A stretch of DNA of 64,000 nucleotides, taken from the NCBI RefSeq assembly GCF_017916515.1, contig NZ_JAFMTA010000001.1, forward strand, positions 1,415,127-1,479,126, written 5' to 3'. The DNA comes from Naasia sp. SYSU D00948 (lineage in GTDB: Bacteria; Actinomycetota; Actinomycetes; Actinomycetales; Microbacteriaceae). Below are positions 1-8,139 of this stretch, one piece after another (position 1 is the stretch's first letter; every line of letters starts with the position of its first letter). Below the pieces are notes generated by a model, which saw only the letters and a list, made by a program, of their open reading frames with translations, was not told the origin of the DNA and made no database searches. Position numbers and translations under genes: made by a program.

Positions 1-1
1 C

Positions 2-433
2 ATCAAGCACATCACCGACGGGCTCGGCGCGGACGTCGTGATCGACGCGGTCGGCGCGGAGGCGTCCGGGCACTTCCTCCAGCACGTCACCGGGAGCCAG
101 CTCAAGCTGCAGGGCGGCTCCCCGATCGCCCTCAACTGGTCGATCGACTCCGTCCGCAAGGGCGGGAACATCTCGGTGGTCGGTGTCTACGGCACCGTGC
201 CGAGCGCGGTCAAGTTCGGCGACGCGGTGAACAAGGGCCTGACCCTGCGGATGAACCAGACGCCGGTGAAGCGGGAGTGGCGGCGCCTGTTCGACCACGT
301 CCGCGCCGGCTACCTCAAGCCGAGCGAGATCATCACGCACCGCATCCCTCTCGACGAGATCGCCGAGGGCTACCACATGTTCTCGTCCAAGCTCGACGAC
401 TGCATCAAGACGGTCGTCCTCCCCGCCGCATAG
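2..433 (+). CDS. Zinc-dependent alcohol dehydrogenase, C-terminal part (partial)
   Basis: The reading frame is open from the first bases of the window to a TAG stop, so only the last 143 residues are present. The visible part is the end of the Rossmann fold (GADVVIDAVG near the left edge, GGNISVVGVYG about 45 residues later) and the C-terminal segment of a medium-chain, zinc-type dehydrogenase. The insert SQLKLQGGSPIALNWSIDSVRKGG is typical of the formaldehyde-dehydrogenase-like branch. The catalytic zinc site would lie upstream, outside the window. The substrate cannot be told. The next gene follows after 8 bases and is probably co-transcribed. Confidence 0.85.
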   Translation: MKHITDGLGADVVIDAVGAEASGHFLQHVTGSQLKLQGGSPIALNWSIDSVRKGGNISVVGVYGTVPSAVKFGDAVNKGLTLRMNQTPVKREWRRLFDHVRAGYLKPSEIITHRIPLDEIAEGYHMFSSKLDDCIKTVVLPAA

Positions 434-441
434 GAGTCGCC

Positions 442-1011
442 ATGGTCTACACAGCGGACAAGCCGCACCTCGCGCCGTCGAGCGACGAGCTCCGCGCGCG
501 GATCCCGGGATGGGGCACCGACCTCGACCCGGCGAACCGGCCCGGCGTGCCGAAGATGCGGTTCGACCCGGCCGCCTCGGGCGCCCACTGGGAGATCCCG
601 GAGCAGCAGGAGGAGAAGGTCCCGCGCGAGCGGTCGATCGAGCACGAGCGGCTCCCACCGGTGTTCGGCACGGCTCAGCCTCTCAAGGGGCTGTCCGGCC
701 GGATCCGCCGCTACGCGTACGAGCGCTACAGCGAGGCCCGGTCGATCCACTGGATGCTGCTCATCCTCGGCGATCGCGTGGACTCGATCGAGAGCCAGGT
801 GAGCTCCCTGCTGGCCCTGAAGCCCGACAACCCGATCACCGAGACGGGCGTCCTCGCCGAGTTCCGGCGCGGCGGCCTCTCCTCGCGCCTCGGGAAGAAC
901 AGGGCGGACGGCTCGCACCAGTGGATCGCGGGGTTGCTCGTCGCGGCCCCGTACGTCCTGACGGGCGTCGCGCTCGTGAGCGGGATCCGGCGCCTCGCGA
1001 GGCGGCGCTGA
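442..1011 (+). CDS. Conserved hypothetical protein with one C-terminal membrane segment
   Basis: A 189-residue protein of no family that I recognise. The ATG follows the dehydrogenase stop by 8 bases with GGAG just upstream, so it is likely translated from the same mRNA. The first 100 residues are polar and proline-rich. A middle stretch (YERYSEARSIHWMLLILGDRVDSIE) looks helical. Near the C-terminus is a hydrophobic segment (WIAGLLVAAPYVLTGVALV) followed by an Arg-rich tail, which suggests a membrane anchor with the basic end in the cytoplasm. Pairing with the dehydrogenase suggests a linked role; the function is unknown. Confidence 0.7.
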   Translation: MVYTADKPHLAPSSDELRARIPGWGTDLDPANRPGVPKMRFDPAASGAHWEIPEQQEEKVPRERSIEHERLPPVFGTAQPLKGLSGRIRRYAYERYSEARSIHWMLLILGDRVDSIESQVSSLLALKPDNPITETGVLAEFRRGGLSSRLGKNRADGSHQWIAGLLVAAPYVLTGVALVSGIRRLARRR

Positions 1012-1027
1012 CCTTCCCGCCGCCCAG

Positions 1028-2626
1028 TCATGGCTCGTAGCGGGTCAGCTCGCCGTTCCGGCCGAGCTCGACCCAGGTCGTGATGCGGAGCCGGCGGAGG
1101 AATGCGTCGTCGTGGCTCACCACGAGGAGGGCGCCCTGGTAGCCGGACAGCGCGGCCACGAGCTGGTCGAGGCTGGCGAGGTCCAGGTTGTTCGTCGGCT
1201 CGTCGAGCACGATCAGCTGCGGGGGAGGGTCCGCGAGCAGCAGCCGCGCGAGCGCGACCCGGAAGCGCTCGCCGCCGGACAGCGTCCCCACGGGCCGGTG
1301 CACCGCATCCCCGCGCAGCAGGAACCGCGCGAGCCGGTTGCGCACCTCCCCGGGCGGCACCGCCGGAGCCGTCGCGCGCACGTTCTCGAGCGCGCTCGCG
1401 GCGTCCTCGAGGTCGTCGAGCCGCTGCGTCAGGTAGCCCACGCGGTCGGTGTGCGCGACCGCCGCCGGGCGCCCCGGTATCGGGTTCCGGAGCCCCAGCA
1501 GGATCTCGAGCAGCGTCGTCTTGCCCACTCCGTTCGGCCCGGTGAGCGCGACCCGCTCGGGCCCCTGCAGCACGAGCGACGAGGACGTCCCCCGCAGTTC
1601 GGCGAGGCGGCGGCCCGCCGGGACGCGAGTGTCGGGGAGGTCGACGTGGATCCGGTCGTCGGACCGGACCCGGCGCTCGGCGACGTCCAGCGCCTCGCGC
1701 GCCGAGGACACGCGCGCGTCGAGATCGCCGCGCAGCTTCCCGGCCGACACCTCGGCCGAGTTCTTGAGCGTGTTCGCGAGGATCTTCGGCATGCTCTCCG
1801 CGGCCTTGCGGCCGGCCTTCGCACGGCGGCCGATCTTCGCCTCCGCCTCGATGCGCTGGCGCCGCTCGGTGGCAAGAGTCTGCTTCGCCGTCCGCTCCGC
1901 CTGCTCGGCAGCAGCCTGCTCGACCGCGAGCATGTCGCGGTACGCCGAGAACGGGCCGCCGAAGACGGTGAGCGAGCCGCGGCGGAGCTCGGCCGTGTCG
2001 TCCATCCGGTCGAGCAGCGCCACGTCGTGGCTCACGACGACGAGCGCGCCCCGCCACGACTCGACGGCCTCGTACAGGCGCCCGCGTGAGCCGCGATCGA
2101 GGTTGTTCGTGGGCTCGTCGAGGAGAGCGATCGGCGCCCCGCGCAGCCGGATGCCGGCCAGCGCGGCGAGCACGGTCTCCCCGCCGGACAGCCGGCCGAC
2201 CGGCCGGTCCAGAGCGACGTCGTCCAGTCCGATCGCGCGCAGCGCCTCCTCCGCACGCGTCTCGAGGTCCCAATCGTCCCCCAGCACGTCGAAGTGCGCC
2301 GGGGAGGCGTCGCCGCCGAGGATCGCCCGGAGCGCGGCGAGCTTGGCCGCGATCCCGAGCAGCTCCGCGACGGTGGAGCCGACCTCGAGGGTGAGGGTCT
2401 GCGGGAGGTAGTCGACCGCGCCGACGGCGGTGACCGACCCGGCGGTGGGCGCGAGCCGGCCCGCGAGGATGCGCAGCAGCGTCGACTTGCCGGAGCCGTT
2501 GGCGCCGATGAGGCCGGTGCGGCCGGCCCCGAACGCCCCCGAGATGCCGTCGAGGACGGTGGTCCCGTCGGGATGCGTCAGCCGGATGCCGGTGAGGACG
2601 AGCGAGGGAGGAAGTGCCGAGGACAT
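1028..2626 (-). CDS. ABC-F family ATPase (ribosome-associated, possible antibiotic-resistance type)
   Basis: A soluble 532-residue protein with two ABC ATPase domains and no membrane segment, the ABC-F layout. Domain 1 has Walker A GANGSGKST (about 41-49), signature LSGGE (146-150) and LLDEPTNNLD (168-177). Domain 2 has GPNGVGKTT, LSGGE and VLDEPTNNLD. The linker between them is long, charged and helical (about residues 230-300). ABC-F proteins act on the ribosome; some displace antibiotics, others are housekeeping factors, and sequence alone does not decide which. The ATG has a strong AAGGAG 5 bases upstream. A leader ORF and alternative hairpins lie directly upstream, which favours an inducible role. 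Confidence 0.92.
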   Translation of the reverse strand: MSSALPPSLVLTGIRLTHPDGTTVLDGISGAFGAGRTGLIGANGSGKSTLLRILAGRLAPTAGSVTAVGAVDYLPQTLTLEVGSTVAELLGIAAKLAALRAILGGDASPAHFDVLGDDWDLETRAEEALRAIGLDDVALDRPVGRLSGGETVLAALAGIRLRGAPIALLDEPTNNLDRGSRGRLYEAVESWRGALVVVSHDVALLDRMDDTAELRRGSLTVFGGPFSAYRDMLAVEQAAAEQAERTAKQTLATERRQRIEAEAKIGRRAKAGRKAAESMPKILANTLKNSAEVSAGKLRGDLDARVSSAREALDVAERRVRSDDRIHVDLPDTRVPAGRRLAELRGTSSSLVLQGPERVALTGPNGVGKTTLLEILLGLRNPIPGRPAAVAHTDRVGYLTQRLDDLEDAASALENVRATAPAVPPGEVRNRLARFLLRGDAVHRPVGTLSGGERFRVALARLLLADPPPQLIVLDEPTNNLDLASLDQLVAALSGYQGALLVVSHDDAFLRRLRITTWVELGRNGELTRYEP

Positions 2627-2638
2627 GCGGCTCCTTGG

Positions 2639-2694
2639 GAGTCAGGAAGCACTGACTCGCGGGGCCGGAAAGCGGCGGGATCGACGGGAGTCAG
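2639..2694 (-). promoter_or_regulatory. Putative attenuator: mutually exclusive hairpins before the ABC-F gene
   Basis: In the mRNA sense there are three short segments. A is CTGACTC (2694-2688), B is GAGTCAG (2658-2652) and C is CTGACTC (2645-2639). B can pair with A (7 bp, long loop) or with C (7 bp, 6-base loop). C ends only 2 bases before the ABC-F Shine-Dalgarno (2636-2631), so the B:C hairpin could block ribosome entry. Segment A overlaps the stop codon of the leader ORF at 2691-2732. No U-run follows, so control of translation is more likely than termination. Confidence 0.55.
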
Positions 2695-2732
2695 CGCGCG
2701 GACAGGGGCGCGGAACCGTCGGAGATCTTCAC
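2691..2732 (-). CDS. Leader peptide MKISDGSAPLSAR upstream of the ABC-F gene
   Basis: A 13-codon ORF starting with GTG and ending in TGA. AGGAAAGG (2746-2739) sits 6 bases before the GTG, a good Shine-Dalgarno. The stop codon lies inside hairpin segment A of the downstream attenuator. This is the arrangement expected when ribosome stalling on the leader switches a resistance-type gene on. It is too short to prove by composition; the case rests on the SD, the position and the overlap with the hairpin segment. Confidence 0.5.
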   Translation of the reverse strand: MKISDGSAPLSAR

Positions 2733-2760
2733 CGGAGGCCTTTCCTCGATGGGCGCGACG

Positions 2761-2790
2761 AGTCTGCCAGCCGAACCGGCACCGGATCAA
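2761..2790 (-). promoter_or_regulatory. Predicted promoter of the ABC-F leader transcript
   Basis: On the minus strand TTGATC (2790-2785) and CAGACT (2766-2761) are separated by 18 bases. A start near 2755 would give a leader of about 20 bases before the leader peptide and about 130 bases before the ABC-F ATG. Confidence 0.4.
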
Positions 2791-2825
2791 GAGCAGATGT
2801 CGCAGCCGGGCGCTATGGTCCCGCC

Positions 2826-3218
2826 ATGCCAGTCACCCACGTCAACCCGAAGTCGCTGCCGTCGAACCCCGCCTTCTCCCACGCGACGATCGCGGAGGCC
2901 GGCCGCACCCTCTACATCGGCGGTCAGAACGGCACGACCTCCGACGGCTCCATCCCCGCCGACCCCGCCGAGCAGACCCGGCTCGCGCTCCGCAACCTCC
3001 TCGCGATCCTCGAGGAGGCGGGGGCGACACAGGCGGATGTGGCGAAGCTCACCATCGTGGTGGTCGACACCGTCGACATCCAGGCCGGCTTCGCGGCCTC
3101 CCGTGAGGTGTGGGGCGACGTCCCCACGGCGATCACGGTGCTCCGGGTGTCAGGGCTCGCCCGGCCCGACGCCCTGGTCGAGATCGAGGCGATCGCGAGT
3201 CTGCCGCCCGCGACATAG
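2826..3218 (+). CDS. RidA family protein (reactive imine/enamine deaminase)
   Basis: A 130-residue YjgF/YER057c/UK114 fold protein of normal length. RidA proteins hydrolyse reactive enamine/imine intermediates made by PLP enzymes and protect cell metabolism. The family's carboxylate-binding Arg is probably the one in ITVLRVSGLARP, and the C-terminal LVEIEAIA strand is typical. The ATG is preceded by TATGGT and then exactly 6 bases, which fits a leaderless mRNA; there is no Shine-Dalgarno. It is divergent from the ABC-F gene. Confidence 0.85.
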   Translation: MPVTHVNPKSLPSNPAFSHATIAEAGRTLYIGGQNGTTSDGSIPADPAEQTRLALRNLLAILEEAGATQADVAKLTIVVVDTVDIQAGFAASREVWGDVPTAITVLRVSGLARPDALVEIEAIASLPPAT

Positions 3219-3298
3219 ATCGTCGGATTCCCGCCAACCTCGCCCGCGCAGCACGAGGCCGGGCGTGCGCTCCGAGGCGAGGCGGCAGAATCGGGCGG

Positions 3299-4591
3299 GT
3301 GAGCTCGAAGGCCCCCGTCGCTCCTCCGGTGCGCACCCGGCGCCGGATCCATCCCGCCTGGATCGTCGCGGCGGTCGCCTTCCTCGCCCTGCTGGGAGCG
3401 GCGGGCTTCCGCAGCGCCCCGAGCGCGCTCATGGTCCCGCTCGAGGCCGAGTTCGGCTGGACGCGGAGTGAGCTGTCCGTGCCGGTCGGGATCAACATCC
3501 TGCTGTTCGGTCTCACCGCTCCGTTCGCCGCCGCTCTGATGGAGCGGTTCGGCATCCGTCGCGTCACCAGCGCCGCCCTTGTGCTCATCGCCGCCGGTGC
3601 CGCGCTGAGCATCTTCGTCACGCAGTCGTGGATGCTCATCCTCACGTGGGGCGTCCTCATCGGCCTCGGCACCGGGTCGATGGCCCTCGTGTTCGCCGCG
3701 ATGGTGGCCGACCGGTGGTTCCTCGAGCGGAAGGGCCTCGTCACCGGCATCCTGACCGCGGGAAGCGCGACGGGACAGCTCGTCTTCCTGCCGATCGTCG
3801 CCTCGATCGCGGAGGACCAGAGCTGGCGGTACGCCTCGCTGCTCATCGCACTGATCGCCCTCGTCGTCGTGCCGGTCGTGGCCGCCCTCCTCCGCGACTC
3901 TCCGGCGGACCTCGGCGTCACCCCGTTCGGCTCCCCGGATGACGCGGTGGTCGCGTTCCCGCCGAGGAGCACCGTCAACCCTGCTCGCCGAGCGCTCTCG
4001 GTGCTGGGTCGCGCCGCTCGCGTCCGGACCTTCTGGGCGCTCGTCGTCGGCTTCGCGATCTGCGGCGCGACGACCAACGGCCTCATCGGCACCCACTTCA
4101 TCCCCAGCCTGCACGACCACGGCGTCTCGCAGACGACGGCGGCGGGCCTGCTCGCGGTGATCGGCATCTTCGACGTCGCCGGGACCATCGCGTCCGGGTG
4201 GCTCACCGACCGGGTGAACCCGCGGATCCTGCTCGCCATCTACTACTCGGGTCGGGGCGTCTCTCTCCTGCTGCTGCCGCTCGTCCTGAGCGCGGAGGTG
4301 CAGCCGCCGATGATCCTGTTCGTCGTCGTCTACGGCCTCGACTGGGTCGCCACCGTCCCGCCGACCGCAGCTCTGTGCCGGGAGGTGTTCGGCGCGGAGG
4401 GCGCCGTCGTCTACGGCTGGGTGTTCGCCTCCCACCAGGTGGGCGCGTCGCTGGCCGCCATCGGTGCCGGCCTTCTCCGGGACGCATTCGGTGACTACGG
4501 CGGCGCCTTCCTCGCGGCCGCCGCGCTCTGCGCCGTCGCCGCGGTCGTCAGCGTCGGCATCACCCGGAAGCCGGCGTCGCTGCCCGCCTAG
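3299..4591 (+). CDS. MFS transporter
   Basis: A 430-residue integral membrane protein with 12 hydrophobic segments in two halves, the major facilitator pattern. It contains GVLIGLGTGSMALVFAAMVADRW and a loop after helix 2 with ALMERFGIRRV, resembling the monocarboxylate/oxalate-formate type. The open frame starts further upstream, but GTG at 3299 is preferred: CAGAAT lies 7 bases upstream (leaderless pattern) and the sequence before it is not membrane-like. It converges with rhaB. The substrate is unknown; a link with the rhamnose operon is possible but not shown. Confidence 0.8.
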   Translation: MSSKAPVAPPVRTRRRIHPAWIVAAVAFLALLGAAGFRSAPSALMVPLEAEFGWTRSELSVPVGINILLFGLTAPFAAALMERFGIRRVTSAALVLIAAGAALSIFVTQSWMLILTWGVLIGLGTGSMALVFAAMVADRWFLERKGLVTGILTAGSATGQLVFLPIVASIAEDQSWRYASLLIALIALVVVPVVAALLRDSPADLGVTPFGSPDDAVVAFPPRSTVNPARRALSVLGRAARVRTFWALVVGFAICGATTNGLIGTHFIPSLHDHGVSQTTAAGLLAVIGIFDVAGTIASGWLTDRVNPRILLAIYYSGRGVSLLLLPLVLSAEVQPPMILFVVVYGLDWVATVPPTAALCREVFGAEGAVVYGWVFASHQVGASLAAIGAGLLRDAFGDYGGAFLAAAALCAVAAVVSVGITRKPASLPA

Positions 4592-4636
4592 GGCGCTGCC
4601 GCGGCGCCGGTCTCGCGGACATCTCGCGACCGTGCC

Positions 4637-4663
4637 CGGGGGTGCGGGCGTCCGCAGCCCCCG
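4637..4663. terminator. Hairpin between convergent MFS and rhaB genes
   Basis: CGGGGGTGCGG pairs with CCGCAGCCCCCG around a short loop, with one bulge. It lies in the 81-base gap between two converging stop codons, so it may serve both strands. There is no clear T-run. Confidence 0.45.
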
Positions 4664-4672
4664 TGCCAGGCT

Positions 4673-6103
4673 CTAGTGCCGGTGCGCCCTCGTCCGCGCC
4701 GCGTAGGCGCGCGGCGGGAACGAGAACCCCACGATCGCCCGCAGCGCGTCGAGGTCGCCGCGCACCAGGCCGTGGGTGCGCGCCTGCACGAGCAGGTTCC
4801 CGATCGCGGTGGCCTCGACCGGCCCCGCGACCACGGGAACGCCGACCGCATCCGCCGTGAGCTGGCACAGGAGCGCGTTCTGCGCGCCGCCACCCACGAG
4901 GTGCACGGTCCTGATCGTGCGGCCGGTGAGCCGCTCGATGTCCTGGATCGTTGCGGCGTACGCGTCCGCGAGGCTCTGCAGGATGCTGCGGACGAACTCG
5001 CCGCGCGTCGCGGGGACGCGCTTGCCCGCCCGGATCAGGAGCGCCTCGATGCGGGCCGGCATGTCGCCGGGCGGCAGCAGCGACGGATCGGTCGCATCGA
5101 AGGTCGGGACGTCGACCGGGGCATCCGCCGCGAGGCGCAGGAGGTGCTCGAGATCCTCCTGCTCGCCGCTCTTCGCCCAGGTCCGCACCGACTCGCTGAG
5201 CAGCCAGAGCCCCATCACGTTCTTGAGGAACCGGGTGCGCCCGTCGACGCCGCCCTCGTTCGTGAACCCGGCCCCGCGGGCCTCCTCGGTCGCGAGCGGC
5301 GACGGAAGCTCCGTGCCCACCAGCGACCAGGTGCCGCAGGAGATGTAGACGCTGTCGTCCCCGGCCGACGGGACGCCCACCACGGCGGACGCGGTGTCGT
5401 GAGAGCCCACCGTGCTGAAGCCCAGCTCGTGCGCGATGCCGAACTCGGCGCGCACCTCCGGGCTCACGGTGCCCACGTGCGTGCCGGGGGGCACGAGCTC
5501 GGGCAGGAGCGCGGACGGCAGCCCGAGCAGGTCGAGCAGCTCCCGGTCCCAGTCGGTGCTCCCCACCGGGACGAGCCCGGTCGTGCTCGCGTTCGTCAGC
5601 TCCGCGATGGCGCGACCGGTGGCCCAGTAGCCGATGAGATCCGGGATGAGCAGGAGCCGATCCGCGAGGTCCAGCATCCCGTCCTCGGCCTCCGCCGCGA
5701 GCTGGAACACCGTGTTGAAGGGCAGGTGCTGCAGTCCGTTGCGGTGGAACAGCTCCGCGGCGGACACGCGGGAGTGGACGGACTCCACTCCCCGCGCCGT
5801 CCGGTCGTCGCGGTAGTGGTACGGGTTCCCGAGCATGCGGCCTCCGCGGAGCAGCGCGTAGTCGACCGCCCACGAGTCCACGCCGGCCCCGACGAGCTCC
5901 GGCTCCTCCCGGGACGCCACCCCGAGGCCCGACATGGCCGCCGAGTACAGCGAGAGGACGTCCCAGTGGATCCCGTCCGGCGTTCGGACCGGGGTGTTCG
6001 GGAACCGGGCGACGTGCCGCAGGTGCAGCTCGTTGTGCCCGAGGGACCCGAGGATCACCCGGCCGCTCGTGGCGCCGAGGTCGATCGCCGCGACCGCGCG
6101 CAT
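4673..6103 (-). CDS. rhaB: Rhamnulokinase
   Basis: A 476-residue FGGY-family sugar kinase that phosphorylates L-rhamnulose to L-rhamnulose-1-phosphate with ATP. The N-terminus has the phosphate-binding strand AAIDLGATSGRVILG, where ATSGRV is typical of rhamnulokinases. HWDVLSLY and GVDSWAVDYALL follow, as in RhaB. The second domain has SHDTASAVVG, CGTWSLVG and the adenosine motif HLVGGGAQN. The ATG overlaps the TGA of the upstream aldolase/dehydrogenase by one base (TGATG), so the two are translationally coupled. It is the last gene of the rha operon, and a hairpin follows its stop. Confidence 0.93.
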   Translation of the reverse strand: MRAVAAIDLGATSGRVILGSLGHNELHLRHVARFPNTPVRTPDGIHWDVLSLYSAAMSGLGVASREEPELVGAGVDSWAVDYALLRGGRMLGNPYHYRDDRTARGVESVHSRVSAAELFHRNGLQHLPFNTVFQLAAEAEDGMLDLADRLLLIPDLIGYWATGRAIAELTNASTTGLVPVGSTDWDRELLDLLGLPSALLPELVPPGTHVGTVSPEVRAEFGIAHELGFSTVGSHDTASAVVGVPSAGDDSVYISCGTWSLVGTELPSPLATEEARGAGFTNEGGVDGRTRFLKNVMGLWLLSESVRTWAKSGEQEDLEHLLRLAADAPVDVPTFDATDPSLLPPGDMPARIEALLIRAGKRVPATRGEFVRSILQSLADAYAATIQDIERLTGRTIRTVHLVGGGAQNALLCQLTADAVGVPVVAGPVEATAIGNLLVQARTHGLVRGDLDALRAIVGFSFPPRAYAARTRAHRH

Positions 6104-8139
6104 CAGCGGAGGAACGCGGCGGCGACGCCGGCGTCGACCGGGATGTGCAGGCCGGTCGTGTGGCTGAAGTCGGGACCGGTGATCGCGGCGACCGCGTTCG
6201 CGACCGACTCCGGCAGCACCTCGCGCTTGAGGATCGTGCGCTGGGCGTAGAACTTGCCGAGCTCCTCCTCCGGGATGCCGTACGTCTTCGCGCGGTTGGC
6301 GCCCCAGCCGCTCGCGAAGATGCCGGAGCCGCGCACGACGCCGTCCGGGTTGATGCCGTTGACCTTGACGCCGTGCTCGCCGAGCTCGACGGCGAGGAGG
6401 CGGACCTGGTGGGCCTGGTCGGCCTTGGTCGCCGAGTAGGCGATGTTGTTGGGACCCGCGAACACGGAGTTCTTCGACGAGATGTAGATGACGTCCCCGC
6501 CCATGCCCTGGTCGATGAGGGCCCGCGCCGCGGCCTTCGACACGAGGAACGAGCCCTTGGCCATGACGTTGTGCTGGAGGTCCCAGTCGGCCGCGGTCGT
6601 CTCGAGCAGCGGCTTCGACAGCGACAGGCCGGCGTTGTTGACGACGAGGTCGACGCCGCCGAACGCGAGCACGGTCGCGTCGATCGCGGCCTGCACCTGC
6701 TCCTCGTCGGTGACGTTGGCCTGGACGCCGATCGCGACGTCCGAGTTCCCGATCTCCTCCGCAGCGGCCTGCGCCTTGGCGAGGTCGAGGTCGGCGATGA
6801 CGACGCACGCGCCTTCGGCGGCGAGGCGGGTCGCGATCGCCTTGCCGATGCCGGAGGCGGCGCCCGTGACGATCGCGACGCGGGACGCGTGCGACTTCGG
6901 CTTCGGCATCCGCTGGAGCTTGGCCTCCTCGAGCGCCCAGTACTCGATCCGGAACTTCTCCTCGTCCGAGATCGGGGCGTAGGTGGAGAGCGCCTCGGCG
7001 CCGCGCATCACGTTGATCGCGTTGATGTAGAACTCGCCGGCGACGCGGGCGGTCTGCTTGTTCGCGCCGTAGCTGAACATGCCGACGCCCGGCACGAGCA
7101 CGATGAGCGGGTCGGCCCCGCGGATCGCGGGGGAGTCCGGGGTCGCGTGGCGGTCGTAGTACGCCTGGTAGTCGGCGCGGTACTCCTCGTGCAGCTCCTT
7201 GAGGCGCGTGATGGAGTCCTCCACGGACGCGGTCGCGGGCAGGTCGAGCACCATCGGCTTGACCTTGGTGCGCAGGAAGTGGTCCGGGCAGCTCGTGCCG
7301 AGGGCCGCGAGGCGCGGGTGCTCGGCCCGGGCCAGGAAGTCGAGGACCACCGGGTCGTCCGTGAAGGAGCCGACCATCGGGCGGTCGGTGGAGGCGAGCC
7401 CGCGGATCGTCGGCGCGAGCCGCGCGGCCTTCGCGCGGCGCTCCTCGTCCGGCAGCGCCTCGTACCCGTCGAGGACGGCGCCGAACGGGTCGGCCTTGCC
7501 GTGCTCCTGGATGTACTTCTCGGCCGTCGCGATGATCCACAGCGAGTTCGCCTCGGCCTCGTCGCTCGTGTCGCCCCACGCGGTGATCCCGTGGCCGCCG
7601 AGGATCGTGCCGATGGCCTCGGGGTTCTGCTCCTTGATCGCCGCGATGTCGAGGCCGAGCTGGAAGCCCGGGCGTCGCCACGGGACCCAGACGACCTTGC
7701 CGCCGAAGATCTCCTTCGTCAGCGCCTCTCCGTCCGCTGCCGTCGCGATCGCGATGCCCGAGTCGGGGTGCAGGTGGTCGACGTGCGCCGCGTCCACGAG
7801 GCCGTGCATGGCCGTGTCGATGGACGGGGCGGCGCCGCCCTTGCCGTGCAGCGTGTAGTCGAACGCGGCGACCATCTCGTCCTCGCGCTCGACGCCGGGG
7901 TAGACGTCCTTCAGGGCGCGCAGGCGGTCCAGTCGGAGGACCGCGAGTCCCGACTCCGTGAGGGTGCCGAGGTCGCCGCCGGAGCCCTTCACCCACATCA
8001 GCTCGACCTGCTCGCCGGTGACCGGGTCGGTCTCGGAGCCCTTCGCGGACGTGTTGCCGCCCGCGTAGTTCGTGTTCTTGGGGTTGGCGCCCAGCCGGTT
8101 CGAACGCGTCAGCAGTGCCGCGACGGTGGGGTTGGTCAT
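6103..8139 (-). CDS. rhaEW: Bifunctional rhamnulose-1-phosphate aldolase / short-chain dehydrogenase
   Basis: A 678-residue two-domain enzyme. The first ~400 residues are a class II (zinc) aldolase, with the HLHPDSGIAIA and GHGITAWGD segments carrying likely metal ligands. They split rhamnulose-1-phosphate into DHAP and L-lactaldehyde. From about residue 430 comes an SDR domain: TGAASGIGKA for NAD binding, NNAGLS, SSKNSVFAG and YSATK with the catalytic Tyr and Lys. In characterised homologues it oxidises lactaldehyde to lactate. The start ATG overlaps the upstream esterase stop by 4 bases (ATGA). This is the non-E. coli type of rhamnose pathway. Confidence 0.92.
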   Translation of the reverse strand: MTNPTVAALLTRSNRLGANPKNTNYAGGNTSAKGSETDPVTGEQVELMWVKGSGGDLGTLTESGLAVLRLDRLRALKDVYPGVEREDEMVAAFDYTLHGKGGAAPSIDTAMHGLVDAAHVDHLHPDSGIAIATAADGEALTKEIFGGKVVWVPWRRPGFQLGLDIAAIKEQNPEAIGTILGGHGITAWGDTSDEAEANSLWIIATAEKYIQEHGKADPFGAVLDGYEALPDEERRAKAARLAPTIRGLASTDRPMVGSFTDDPVVLDFLARAEHPRLAALGTSCPDHFLRTKVKPMVLDLPATASVEDSITRLKELHEEYRADYQAYYDRHATPDSPAIRGADPLIVLVPGVGMFSYGANKQTARVAGEFYINAINVMRGAEALSTYAPISDEEKFRIEYWALEEAKLQRMPKPKSHASRVAIVTGAASGIGKAIATRLAAEGACVVIADLDLAKAQAAAEEIGNSDVAIGVQANVTDEEQVQAAIDATVLAFGGVDLVVNNAGLSLSKPLLETTAADWDLQHNVMAKGSFLVSKAAARALIDQGMGGDVIYISSKNSVFAGPNNIAYSATKADQAHQVRLLAVELGEHGVKVNGINPDGVVRGSGIFASGWGANRAKTYGIPEEELGKFYAQRTILKREVLPESVANAVAAITGPDFSHTTGLHIPVDAGVAAAFLR

